Assembly (NCBI GenBank): GCA_027886185.1
Contig: WOAB01000233.1
Coordinates: 186,001-250,000 of the forward strand
Length of the DNA: 64,000 bases
From: Rheum nobile
Taxonomy: Eukaryota; Streptophyta; Magnoliopsida; Caryophyllales; Polygonaceae
Direction: 5' to 3'
The notes under the pieces are model-generated. The model ran no database searches. It was not told the DNA's origin and saw only the letters and a list, made by a program, of their open reading frames with translations. Both the position numbers and the translations under genes were made by a program. Of the stretch, positions 22,471-33,818 are shown one piece after another. Every line of letters begins with the position of its first letter. Position 1 is the stretch's first letter.

Positions 22471-23445
22471 AAAGCGTTGTAGCCGCTCTTAATAATATTA
22501 ATATATTTCAGTGATGTGTGTTTTATAATTAAATAAGATAACGTGCCCGAGTGCACAAGATTAATATACATTTGGCGAGTAGTGCAGCTAAGTAAATAGT
22601 GCAGCTAGGAAAGCTCGTCTTGACTTTGATCAGAGTACGTTCTCTTTCCAATCTAGATTCGCATTAAGCGGTGAGGGTGGTCGTGAACCGAAACATCTAA
22701 GTCAGCTTTTAAATCACTGATGTCTGATTCTTTAAACGTTCCAGATTTGTCATATTTCCTTAAGACTCAATTCCTTTGGATTCTTCTTTCGGGTCGATTT
22801 CTGTGAAGATTCAGTCTTCCAGAATCTTCTCTTGTGCATGCCTTTTGTCATATTCAAGTATAGTATGGTGGTTGACTAACGTACTCGACTTTTATTCGAG
22901 AGACGAGGAGTCTAACCTAATACGACTACTTTGAACCTTCTGCTTTGTACCCTTGCATAGTCTATTCAGTAGACTAACCAACCGCAATTGTTCTCTGCAT
23001 GGTTGGCTGGTGTCATCTATTCGATTCGGCACATCAGATAGAGCGAAGATATGAGGAGACTAGATTGACTATGAAGACGACGGTTGTTTTTGAATGTTTT
23101 AATAATTATCTTTTAATCAGGTTGAGATCCTTGGGCAGATGATCATTACGATCATAACCCTTTTTGTAAGATTTCAAGAAAGACTTCCGCTGTAACTTAT
23201 TTACTCTGTTATATATTTAAAAAGACTTTCGTTGTACTTTGTTTAAACTCTGTATTTGTCCTATTCGGGATTGGGATGTAATCCCGGGACTCATGTTTTA
23301 TATGAATAAAGTTATCATTTTATATCATATGTGTTTCATGATTGTATTTAAACGGTAAAGCCTTGGGTGATCTCGGTAAGGAACACTGAGGTCACTGGCG
23401 GTAATACATTTCCAAATGGGTTAAGATTTGGGGGTGTTACAGTTG

Positions 23446-23457
23446 TGGTATCAGAGC
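23446..23457 (+). other. Primer binding site of LTR-RT2
   Basis: TGGTATCAGAGC, initiator tRNA-Met type, four bases after the LTR end. Confidence 0.9.
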
Positions 23458-23904
23458 TAAAAGTTTTTTTTTTTAAACGGGTTGGGTATTTGAAAACCAT
23501 TTACTCGTTTTAATTGAAAAGTGTTTTCAAAGGACACTGAATTTTCAAAGTGAAAAGAATTTGAAAACACCGTTCATAGTCATGTCTTCTATACAGTCTG
23601 ATATAGTAAGCTTGCTTCTATATCTAGAAAGACTAATTCCTTCCCCGTTGCCCCATAAGATATGGGTGCATTCTGTTCTCTTCAGAGGAACCCGGAAGAA
23701 GCCAAGGTGGTTTCGTCATACCCAATAAGGCTTGAATTCCCAGTTCCCTCGCTTTGAGTTAAGGTTGTAGAACCTAGTAACTCGGTTTGAGTTCATCAAT
23801 AGAAATTACCAAGTTGATGTATTCTAAGTTGATTTTATTACAATAAGTATATCAGAATGATATTAATGTGATAAAATCCTTGGGATTTGATCGGTAAACC
23901 GATG

Positions 23905-25221
23905 ATGAACACAAGAAACGTTATCCGTGCTGGTGCTGGGCCAAGTAATGACCCCAGACCAAATGCGAGGAATGTTGCAGACCCAACATGAGAGCGTGAG
24001 TCTGTTTTCAACAATAATCCAAGAGGCAATGACCAAGATCAGCCCAACGCACCGATAATGTTTGATGCTGCAGCAGTTGAGGCAATTCGAGGAATTATCA
24101 TGCAAGCAATCACAGATGTTATGCGACCAGTCGTACCACAAGCACAAGGTGGTCCAGTTCCTCAGGCTATTCCTGAAGTTGAGGAATCAGTGGAGCAAAT
24201 ACCTCAGATCAATGTTGTCAGGAATAGAGGAACTTATGGTCAAGCGTTAAAAGTCGTGAGTTCAATGAGGCCTGACAGCTACGATGGTACTGGAGAACCA
24301 GTCATGGTGACATATTGGTTCTCGCACATGGAACGGTTGCTCCGGAACATTCATTGCACTGAGGCTGAGAAAGTGCACATCGCCTCCCTTCAACTCAAGG
24401 ATGGGGCTAGCGAATGGTGGGAGAGCACCGGTTTGGCAGATCATCTCGAGCTGAATTGGAGCATGTTCAAAACAAAGATGACTGACCGTTTCTTTTCCCG
24501 TGCTATGACGGAGGAGAAGCATAAGGAATTTCTGTACCCGAAGACTGATGGGTTAAAGGTAACTGAGCTCGCAGCCAAGTTTAATCACTTGTTGCAGTAT
24601 GCGGGACCTGAGGTGTCAAGCGAAGAACAAAAGATCTGGTACTTCCATGGATAGATGAATCCAGAAATCAAGCCTCTAATGTTGCGTCACGGTTGTTCTA
24701 CGTTAGAACAATATGTGGACGCAACCTACAAGACAGAGGTCACATTGGAGGAGTCTGCCCATAAACGGGAGAAGCAAGTTAAGGGAAAGGGTGGGCAACA
24801 TGATCGCCAGGTTGGTTCATTCAAACGACCAGCATCGCCTACCAAGTTTGAGAAGTATGGTCGTGCTAAGACCGAGACAACTCAGTCTGACTCTGCCAGA
24901 GGCTCGGGTTGGAGCAGCGGAGTAATTCAGTGCCACAACTGTGGTGAAGTTGGGCATAAAAAATTTAATTGCCAAAAGGACAAGAGAGTATGTCATAATT
25001 GTGGGAGATAAGGCCACATAAAAGCATATTGCAGACGAAAGGGTCAGGGACCAATGCAGTCTTATCAGGCGTCAAATGTTGGCGGTGGACAGAACCCAAG
25101 GCCATAGGTATCTGCTCCTGAGCAGTCTATGGCTCGTAATAAAGGCAAAGCGCCTATGGGGTCTTCAGGCCAAGGGCAAAGACTCTTTGTAATGAGCCAA
25201 GCCAACGAAGAAGAACCCTGA
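23905..25221 (+). pseudogene. LTR-RT2 gag, with in-frame stops
   Basis: ATG at 23905 gives MNTRNVIRAGAGPSNDP. The frame is continuous for 439 codons to TGA at 25219-25221 but carries internal stops near 23989, 24652, 25009 and 25107. Gag core motifs are WFSHMERLLRN, ASEWWESTG and YPKTDGLKVTELAAKFN. Zinc knuckle CHNCGEVGHKKFNC is intact; the second (CHNCGR, stop, GHIKAYC) is broken. Two of the stops lie where LTR-RT1 codes for sense residues, so they are decay. This is the only gene in the element. Confidence 0.9.
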
Positions 25222-26037
25222 TCCATTAAGTTGTATTTGTGTTAAGTCTTTCTTTAAGATTAAGGAGTAGCGACGTGTGTCGATAATCTTCGTGGTATCA
25301 TGATCTGGTTGTTCAACTTTTGTCAGTAATGTAAGGTTTGAATGATAATGAAGTGTTTCCTCGTTTTGGAAATTTCAGAATGCGTTGTCGTTACGAATTA
25401 GTTGTTCATACGAAACCTCGTAAGTGTCGAGAACAACTTATGCCAAGTAAGGATAAAGACTGTCGGACTTATGGTGGTGGAGTATTATGGGCAACTTAGA
25501 TGTTCTCCCCCTATATGATTAATTACATGGTCCACTCTACTGCTGATTAAATCTAAATCCATTCCTAAGATTCTTCTTCATACATAGAGTATGTCATCTA
25601 TAAGGCTGGGTGTAACTCTTTGAGGAAGATTAAGTTGTAAGAGTTGTTGTGTTAAGAGGAAAAGTTTCAGTTGAAGACCGGGAGATGTTGATGATCCAGA
25701 TGCATTAAAGATTCAGTAAAGAGAATTGTCTATATACATCTAAGGAATAAAGTGGTAAGCGGTATCCCATACACTTAGTTCTTCCGAGATTTCTTAAGAT
25801 ATAAATGATGAACTTGTGGAGTTATGATTCGGGGAGATTAAGAGCTATCTCTCATAAGTGACTTTGTGTTATAAGCATTGAGACGGGCGAATCATTTTCA
25901 GAATGATATCCTAAGGAATTAAGAGTAATATCTCTTGTGATCCATTTCAAGGATAAAGTGGTTAAGGATATTGGATCCAGATTAATATTGAGGCAGGATC
26001 CTCATTGGCTTAATGCAAGTTTCGGGGTCGAAACTTC
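25222..26037 (+). other. LTR-RT2 internal region without pol
   Basis: About 0.8 kb between the gag stop and the purine tract with no long frame and no protease, RT or integrase motif on either strand. A typical gypsy element would hold about 3.5 kb of pol here. Confidence 0.7.
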
Positions 26038-26054
26038 TTTTAAGGGGGAGGTGA
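26038..26054 (+). other. Polypurine tract of LTR-RT2
   Basis: TTTTAAGGGGGAGGTGA immediately before the 3' LTR start TGTGATACC. Confidence 0.85.
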
Positions 26055-28418
26055 TGTGATACCCCGTATTTCCGTAAGGATATTCTGGAGTTTTGGGTAT
26101 TTTGGAATTTTTCCCAAGCGTCGTTTTGGTACGTCGGATTATTTTCGGAGACAGAAAGACATTCTGTAATGTTCTCAATCTCTGTAATATTTTTCTTAGT
26201 GAAATAATATACAGTCGACGTACTTTGGGATTTAATACTCGTTCGTGTATGATTATTTTTATCCCGGGTTAAGCCAAGATTATCCATAAGCCAACGAATG
26301 AGTGACCTGGCGGCGCCCGCCGTGGGTATGGCGGCGCCCGCTGCAAGTCAGCTCCTGGCTCCTTGGTCGAAGCTTCCTCCTCGCCAGGTGGCCTAGCAAA
26401 ACGGCGACCGCCGCTTCGGAAGGTCAAGGGAGGCGACCAGGGGCTGCCGGCGGCGACCGCCGCATTCGTGCAGAAGCTAGCCTCGCCAGCTGCCGGCGAT
26501 CAGCGATGCTTCGATCGTGGCCCTCCACGTCGCATTTGGCCATCATTGCCTTCCATGGATGTTGGGCTATAATAGAGATGAATTGGAGCTGGATTAGAGC
26601 ACAGAAACAAGCTCAAAATCCCTCAAATTGTCTCGCCGGAGTTCGAGTTCTTGCCGAAGTTTTGGAGTGATCGTCGGAGCTCATTTGGTGTTGCTTCCAG
26701 TGGCCAAGTGGAGCTTTGGAGGCACATTGGAGCTTAGAATCCAAAGCAAGGAGAAAGAGGACCAAATCGCTCGCCGTCGGTGAGTTTTCTGGCCTCGTTA
26801 AATTTTCCGATGTTCATAGCGGCGCCCGCCGTGATGAAGGCGGCGACCGCCGCCATGAACACATGGCGCCCGCCGTAAGGCCATCGGCGACCGCCGCTAG
26901 AAGGCTGATGGCCTAGTTTGGCCTCGGCTTTGGTGGTCTTCGATCGGAAGTCGTTCCTTTCGATTTCTTTCGTTCGTGCTCGTCTTTGTCGAATCTAACT
27001 TAGGGTTTCTTTATGGATCGATTCGAAGGAATCTGTGTTGCCAGATCTATCCCTGTGTCGAGCCCGGAAACTCGTCGTTAGGCTTCGTTCAAACTCTGCG
27101 GATTAAGGCAAGTGGCGGTTCGCTCTTGCTCATCGTTCCATATTTACATTAATTATCAGTTGTTTATCTGAGTTATTAATTTGGAATGATTATTGTGTTT
27201 ATCTGGAAATGGTTTTATAAACTGTTTTGGAAACTGTAATAATGATATTATAATAGGTTATATATCTGTTAGAACAACGCTATTATTTATATTCGCCTTG
27301 AGGGCATTTATGTGGATTTATCTTGAACTATTGTTGTGCTCGAACTGTTTAGTTAGCACGAGTGTTCATAGGAACGCTAATCCAAGTAAGGATTAGTCGT
27401 TTCTTTATAACGTAATATTCCTTGGAATAATTCCGAATAATAATTTAAGGGTCATGACCTATGCTTCCTATCCACCTTTAAGGATCTGAAGTGTTTAAGC
27501 GCCTTGCTAGCGCAATTGGGTGAACATAATTGTCACCCTGTGTATTAAGCACCTAGCTAGTACAATTGGGGTGGACGTAACTGTCACCCTGTAAATTAAA
27601 GTGTAAGCACTGTGGCAGTGTAATCTGGGTGAACGTAAGGTCACCCTGTGTAATAATAACTTCCATTGTTACTCGGAATAATATTAAGCCTCGTGTGTGA
27701 GTGTTTGTGTGTTGTATTAATTTGGGTCGACATAATGGTCACCCTGAGATTTAAAGCGTTGTAGCCGCTCTTAATAATATTAATATATTTCAGTGATGTG
27801 TGTTTTATAATTAAATAAGATAATGTGCCCGAGTACACAAGATTAATATACATTTGGCGAGTAGTACAGCTAAGTAAATAGTGCAGCTAGGAAAGCTCGT
27901 CTTGACTTTGAACCTTCTGCTTTGTACCCTTGCATAGTCTATTCAGTAGACTAACCAACCACAATTGTTCTCTGCATGGTTGGCTGGTGTCATCCGTTCG
28001 ATTCGACACATCAGATAGAGCGAAGATATGAGGAGACTAGATTGACTATGAAGACGACGGTTGTTTTTGGATGTTTTAATAATTATCTTTTAATCAGGTT
28101 GAGATCCTTGGGCAGATGATCATTACGATCATAACCCTTTTTGTAAGATTTCAAGAAAGACTTCCGCTGTAACTTATTTACTATGTTATATATTTAAAAA
28201 GACTTCCACTGTACTTTGTTTAAACTCTGTATTTGTCCTATTCGAGATTGGAATGTAATCCCGGGACTCATGTTTTATATGAATAAAGTTATCATTTTGT
28301 ATCATATGTGTTTCATGATTGTATTTAAACGGTAAAGCCTTGGGTGATCTCGGTAAGGAACACTGAGGTCACTGGCGGTAATACCTTTCCAAATGGGTTA
28401 AGATTTGGGGATGTTACA
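26055..28418 (+). repeat. 3' LTR of LTR-RT2
   Basis: 2364 bp. Compared with the 5' LTR it lacks 305 bp (between ACTTTGA repeats) and one about 20-bp GC-word copy near 26402. Otherwise it is very similar. Confidence 0.92.
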
Positions 28419-29707
28419 AGACCTCAACGAGTCCAACGTTCCTAACTACTAGTGCTAACTAAATAGTTCAACACAGTAATAATCCACATCACATCCATCA
28501 TGGCCAACAACAAAACATATATCTATACTAGCGTTGTTCTAACCGATATACAACCTAGTATAATATCATGTTTTAATCATATATATAATAACGTTGTTCT
28601 AACAGATATACAACCTATTATAATATCTCCTTTTAATCATATCATTTAACAAAACTGTTTCCAACGCAAACAGTAAATCATCCCAAATTAGTTAACAACT
28701 AAACAATTGATAATTAATTGAAATATGGAATGATGAGCAAGAGCGAACCGCCACTTGCCTTAGATCCGCAGAAGCTTAAGCAAAGCTTAGAGACGACGAG
28801 TTTCTGGGTCTGAAACTGGGACAGATCTCGGATTATAAATCCCTAAGAAACGACCCATAACGAGACCCTAAGTTAGATTCAATATCTACATAATTGAATC
28901 TAAAAGAATAGGAAAAGAATCAAAGGAATCAAGCCTCGCCCCAAGCCAAACACCCAAGAACACACACTCGGATAAGGCTCGCCGCGGGTGCGGTGGATGT
29001 CTTACCGCGGGGTGCGGTGGTGTTACAGTGGCGAGCTCGCGACAGTGTTTTAATGGAGAAAACTCACCCAATCACTTCGTTTGCTTTCGATTTGATTATG
29101 GTTCGATCTCCCAACACCTTAGACCTTCTAATACCACTTAGGAGTACCTTTTCCAACACTCAAAGGGATTCGAACACCTTCACAACAAAGCTCCAAGCTT
29201 GGTGCTTCAATGGAGAAAACAGAGGAGGAAGATGACGCTCCTTCCCTTTTTGATTTCGACCCCTTTTATAGCCAAAAAACGAGCCTCCTTAGAGGGGACA
29301 AGCAAGGAGACCAGGGGGCAAGGCTAGGTGCCACTTGGGCTGTCTAGGCCTGACAACTCCGGCGAGTTGCAACCAAGCCTTATCGCGAAGACGAAGACCG
29401 CCTCAGCTGTTGGCCTTCGCCGTGGGTGCGGCCACTTGACCGCGGGGTGCGGTCAAGGCCATTTTCACCCTCTTGTTCGTTTTGACTTTGGGTTAATCTT
29501 CTTAACCCCAGATTAAATATATTCATACACGAACGACTATTTAACTTTGAACACATGTTAACTGTATTTTATATTACTCGAAACAAATATTACAGAGATC
29601 AAACATATTACCGAATGTCTGAACTTCTCTGAAATTAATCCGACTTGTAATACGGGAGTTGAAAAAATTCCAAAATATCCTTATAAAATGAGGGATATTA
29701 CAAATGT

Positions 29708-30888
29708 AATTGCATTAAACCTTCAAAACTGAAAAGCCCGAGTTTTTCCTCTTTTTTACCTGGATCCATTCGTTTCTCTAGTTGGATAATTGAAATGTGA
29801 AAGAAATGGGGACGCCTACATTGCAGTATGATTCAATTTCACGTTAAATATTATGCACTCATTCATTGTAGTACGATATCTAATTCTCAGTACAATACTC
29901 TAATCATTGAAAATCATACAAATTCGACATTAATGTAGTTGTTTTAAACCTTCAAAACTAAAAAGCCTGAATTTTCCCTCTTTTTTACGTGGATCCATTT
30001 GTTTCTGCCCTTGATAATATTCCCTTCCTTGAAAAAACTTTGAAATGGGGATGTCTATTTTTCTAGCGTTATAGGATCGTGAGAAATCAAGTAGGATGAG
30101 GATGAAGAAAAAAGTCGAAGTGCTTGGACGTCGAGGGATAAATAGAAAAAGATTTACACGTAAATTTTTTTTTATACACGTATAATTTTCAGTTACATAA
30201 TTTTTAATTATTCCGCATAAAAAGAGTGATTCGCACGTGAACGAACCTTTGATAGGATGTACGTACATGAAAAAAGGTATACATGTAACACTTGATATTA
30301 TGTATACTTGGGTTACGCGAGAAAAATGTTATAATAAAAATATTAAGTATTATTTTGCAACACATGTAATTATGTATATATAATCCAATCCAGAAGGCAA
30401 TATGTGTTTTTTCCTTCTCTTTTTGTTTTATTTTCTTTAGGCAGGCCTACGATGGATCAAAACCCGGAGCCATAGCAACGCGGTACGTGCGAGTCTAACG
30501 GATTGAAATCGCAATCATTGACCATCAGATTGGTGTTCTTCAATTGATTACACCCTTAATTATCCATTTTCTTTTTTCACGCCTTTTAAATATTATTTCC
30601 CAAGTTGTGTTGGTCAGGAATTAATGCAATTAATGCTGGATGGACCGGACGAAGACTGGCTGGGACCCGGTCCTTTAATATTTGAGGCCAACGCTCGAGC
30701 TAACCCGGGTCCGGCTGGGACCAGCTTCCAGCTTCCATATGAGGTGACTTCTCACTTCCCCTAAAAACAAAATGACTTCTCACTAGCTTCACTTTCACTC
30801 TTATAACACTGATGTGTAAAGCTATAAAAAAGTGTCCGAACTCGTTTTACCGACCTGATCGATCCGTATTTTGATCCACCCAAACTTA
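29708..30888. other. Gene-free stretch with the tandem duplication
   Basis: 29708-30050 belongs to the roughly 230-bp tandem pair. 30051-30888 is AT-rich with a short GC-rich patch (30650-30740: GGGACCCGG and ACCCGGGTCC). The - strand frame 29930-30268 has no recognisable domain. No gene is supported. Confidence 0.5.
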
Positions 30889-30898
30889 ATAAAAAAAA

Positions 30899-31370
30899 CG
30901 GAAATTTCGTCTGATAGCCCTGAGGTATGGCGAAATTCGCCTGATGCCCCAAAGATTTACCAATTTCGCGTGGTGCCCCTGAGTTTTATTTTTTTTTCGC
31001 CAAATGCCCTTCCGTCAACTTACTAACAGAAAAAGTTAAAAAAAAACCCAAAAACAAGTTCTCATCTTCTTCATCGATTTGCTTCTGAATGTGCCTTGGC
31101 CTCTTCTTTGGCTTCCTCGGCTAAAGGATCCCCGTCATCGCCACAAAGTCGTCTTCTCTTTCTTGCTTCATAAGAGGAACGCGGAGCTTCGCTCTCGGCC
31201 TCTTCTCTTCGACAGCATCGCCGGTCTCAACGTCGTCGACATCGTTTCGCCTGGCCGGCCTTGCCTCCTCCGCCGTACTAATTGGCTGCGGCTCAATATC
31301 CCCGCAAATTCCACGGCCTCGCCTCCTCCGCCGTACTAATTTTGTTCGTAAATTGAGGCCCAAATAAATT
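30899..31370 (+). repeat. Left arm of the long-TIR element
   Basis: Pairs with 34700-35177 in inverted orientation. It contains GCCTCCTCCGCCGTACTAAT twice (31263-31282, 31320-31339). The apparent ORF at 31079-31339 has an out-of-frame partner in the other arm and no known domain. Confidence 0.85.
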
Positions 31371-31741
31371 GCAAATTCATGCAAAGATCAGTATTTTCAT
31401 AAATTGACCCTTCAACAGTTAAGCATATGGTTACTTGTTCCAGAAAAATACCACCAAGAGTGATAGCAGTAGGGATATGAGAAATTATTGGTTAAGTGAA
31501 GCAGCATAAGATCAGTATTTTCAATAAAACCTTATAAGGTTAGAGAACATGAAGTAAATAAGGGCAGAGCCCAGAGAATTAGAGTTGGTTACAGGATTGC
31601 TAATAGGGGGTGCCCAGAGAATTGGAGTTGGTTTGCATTTCTGCAATAGAGGGGGCCTCAGTTTTTTTGTTGATAACAAGATGTGGTTTGGTATAATTTC
31701 CTGCTTGTGAAGCATAAGCTGGTGTTTTCTTAGAGCATAAA
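31371..31741. other. Central spacer of the long-TIR element
   Basis: AT-rich. It contains the direct repeat GCCCAGAGAATT-R-GAGTTGG twice (near 31567 and 31613). LTR-RT3 inserted at its right edge. No coding sequence. Confidence 0.6.
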
Positions 31742-32632
31742 TGATAGCAACATGCATGGGAGGATTAATCAAAGGCCTCCAAGGAAGAGGCTCAAGGGGT
31801 ACAGAAGGTTTTCCGCGACCGCGGAAGCCATAGCCGCGACCGCGGAATTGTTACTGGCGATTTGGTTCTGGACAGTCTTCGGTAAAACGGCCATAACCAT
31901 GGCTAGAAAATTTATCTCGTGATGATTCAAGATGCGTTGGAAAGCTGATTCAAAGATCTACAACTTCATAGTTTACGTCGATTCAAGATTTCAACAAAAA
32001 GATGGTCAAAATCGAGTTTTACTGAGAGTTGTGCAATTTCCATCGGGAATTAGCTACTTAGATTAGTTAGATAAGATTATATCCAATTTTCCTTGTTAGA
32101 ATATCTTTATTTTCAGCATTATTAATTAGTTTATTAGTTCCTTATGATAAGATAAGGATAATTAGGATTCAAGCTTGTTTGGGTTCCTAATTGCTTCGTT
32201 AGCAAGTTTGTATCTTTTATTTTGTTAATTTCCTTATCTTTAGCATTAGATAGATTAGATAGATTTCTTATTTTACAAGCCATTAGGGCACGAAATTATC
32301 TTTAAATATTCATGTTTTTCATTCAATAAAGGGATGTTGATTTGAGTAGTAAAGTTGAGTACGCTCCTTCCTTGAATCCCAACATCAAACCCTTCGATCC
32401 CACGGATCAAACTATCCCGTAGCTCGTCGCTTCGAGCAATCAAACACCGTCTCTTCGGTGTCTCGTGATCATTACTTTGATCTCTCCGTTCATCTCTTTG
32501 AACGAGTTTGAAGGTTATCTCTTTAGCCCTAGAAAGCCATCACTTTGGCTACGGAAGAGAAGGAATCGAATTCAAGCTTGAGGAATCAAAGATCCTGCGT
32601 TGCAGACAACACTTCAGGGGTTGTTCGTATCA
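31742..32632 (+). repeat. 5' LTR of LTR-RT3
   Basis: 891 bp. It carries the paired word CCGCGACCGCGG twice (near 31814-31846) with spacer AAGCCATAG. The 3' LTR has CCGCGATCGCGG and GCGACCGCGG at the same place (33890-33922). Confidence 0.92.
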
Positions 32633-32949
32633 ACTGGAATCAGAGCCTATCCAAGCTAAGTTTGTTTCTTCTCTCTTATTGTGATTCCTTGAAATATTTC
32701 CGCGCACTTCTCCACCGACATCGCTTGCAACGACTCCAAGACGTTCTCAGTTCTGCCCAGATATCGGTCGATTTTTTTTATTGTTTATGAAATTTTCTTC
32801 CAGAATCTGGTATATCTTTTCAATACGAGTCCAGGCATATACAATTAGTCCAAATCGAAGTTCGTTTGCCCCACCAAAAGGGAAAAATTCGGAAGTAGTG
32901 TTGCTGCCAAACCCTAGCCGACGCGGGAAGATCCGGCCTATGCTTTCAC

Positions 32950-33818
32950 ATGGCGTATCCACCTGACACCCGGGTTCGTCGTCGACGCTTTGCCGGGCAT
33001 GATGATCCTGAATTGTTCCTTAAGTGGACCCGTCATATGGCGTACTACTTCAGCCAGCGAGACTACGACGAGTATGAGCAGTACGGCGTCGCCATTCAAT
33101 GCTTCACCGGCTACGCCCTCGACTAGTGGTATCGGGTTGAAGATGATTGATGGCATTGTTGTCAACGTCCCGTTGAGACATGGGCACATCTCGTGTTTCA
33201 CATGACTCGACATTTTGCTACAGAGTTCGACGCTCAGGCCCACGCGGCGCGCACCAGAAGTCGATCAAGGCCCCAGCTTTTGGTCCACACCGAGCGCGTT
33301 CAAGCGCGCCCTCCGCAGTCCACCGAGTGCGTCCCAGCGTGCTCCCTGCAGCCTGTTGTCCTTGCCGCGCCGGCCTTCATCGCACCTACCACGAGGCCCG
33401 TCGCGACTCCATTCGGCATGCCCGCAGAGGTGCCCATTGCGCCCGCCGAGCCAATCTTCATCTCTCCCACGGTCGTGCCCGACACCGAGCTTCCAGAGGA
33501 AGAGGTCGTCGAAGCCCCGATCCTTGATGGTTGTTTGTCACAATGCAGCCTTTCACCGGCCCCCCCGCCTCCCTCATCACCGCTTCTGCAACCAATGCTC
33601 GTATCGAGTAAGCTTGAGGCTTCTATTGTTGTTCTTACACACCTCGCTCCCACCACAATCATAGAAGATTCAGCCGCAAAGGTGACAACTTTGATGTTAT
33701 TCGAGACTGATGCACAACTTGTTCTTTTGCTCTTTCTGGATGTTCGTGTCTCTCTACTTGACGCTTCTTTCTTCATCCACGTCGAATCGAGTACGATTCG
33801 AAGTCAAGAACGGGAGAT
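32950..33818 (+). pseudogene. LTR-RT3 gag-like ORF
   Basis: From ATG at 32950 the frame reads MAYPPDTRVRRR and DPELFLKWTRHM, then QYGVAIQCFTGYALD and, after two stops (TAG then TGA), WAHLVFHMTRHFATEFDAQ. This is the capsid-type gag pattern of gypsy elements (WxxxM...A..L.G.A..WW...W..L...F...F). A Pro/Ala-rich tail follows, and the frame runs on through the purine tract into the 3' LTR. There is no zinc knuckle, protease or RT. The two stops fall in the conserved WW motif region, so the copy is dead. Confidence 0.7.

Larger units (their letters stand above)
20749..23441 (+). repeat. 5' LTR of LTR-RT2
   Basis: 2693 bp. It carries GC words GCGGCGCCCGCCG and GGCGACCGCCGC before (21003-21180) and after (21535-21610) the TATA box, and a hairpin array at 22210-22470. 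It keeps a 305-bp segment (22630-22934) that is missing from the 3' LTR. Confidence 0.92.
20749..28418 (+). mobile_element. LTR-RT2: gag-only Ty3/gypsy retrotransposon nested in LTR-RT1
   Basis: LTRs TGTGATACC...TGTTACA occupy 20749-23441 and 26055-28418. The target site is in register with the uninterrupted LTR-RT1 copy: left GGACT (20744-20748), right AGACC (28419-28423), parent GGATC, so the duplication has decayed. The interior is only 2.6 kb, with gag and no pol. Its LTR is homologous to that of LTR-RT1 (both start TGT.ATA/CCC and share the ATTTTGGAATTTTTCC block), so a close relative landed in a relative's LTR. Confidence 0.93.
13933..29702 (-). mobile_element. LTR-RT1: Ty3/gypsy retrotransposon, defective, containing nested LTR-RT2
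   Basis: LTRs start TGTAACACC and end GATATTACA on the + strand, and a 5-bp duplication AATGT lies at 13928-13932 and 29703-29707. The left LTR is 2359 bp. The right LTR is 1080 plus 1279 bp once the inserted LTR-RT2 and one target copy are removed, again 2359 bp. Internal DNA (16292-19668) is only 3377 bp: gag and a broken pol without RNase H and integrase. Transcription is leftward, shown by the primer site at 19653-19664 and the purine tract at 16292-16309. Confidence 0.95.
19669..29702 (-). repeat. 5' LTR of LTR-RT1, split by LTR-RT2
   Basis: The two pieces are 19669-20748 and 28424-29702 (28419-28423 is the second target copy). They join exactly to 2359 bp, the length of the other LTR. 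The sequence is nearly identical to 13933-16291. Confidence 0.93.
13811..30050. repeat. Tandem duplication of about 230 bp, first copy split by LTR-RT1
   Basis: 13811-13932 (CCTACATTGCAGTATGATTC...) recurs almost exactly at 29815-29936. The sequence following LTR-RT1 (29703-29814) recurs, diverged, at 29932-30050. Together these make one direct tandem pair: copy 1 is 13811-13932 plus 29703-29814, copy 2 is 29815 to about 30050. The retrotransposon landed inside copy 1 after the duplication. Confidence 0.8.

Noticed and set aside
31079..31384. Opposite-strand ORFs in the arm of the long-TIR element
   Set aside because: Frames are not conserved between the two inverted arms and have no recognisable domain.
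33180..33776. Overlapping GC-rich ORFs on both strands in LTR-RT3
   Set aside because: Shadows of the Pro/Ala-rich gag tail in other frames.
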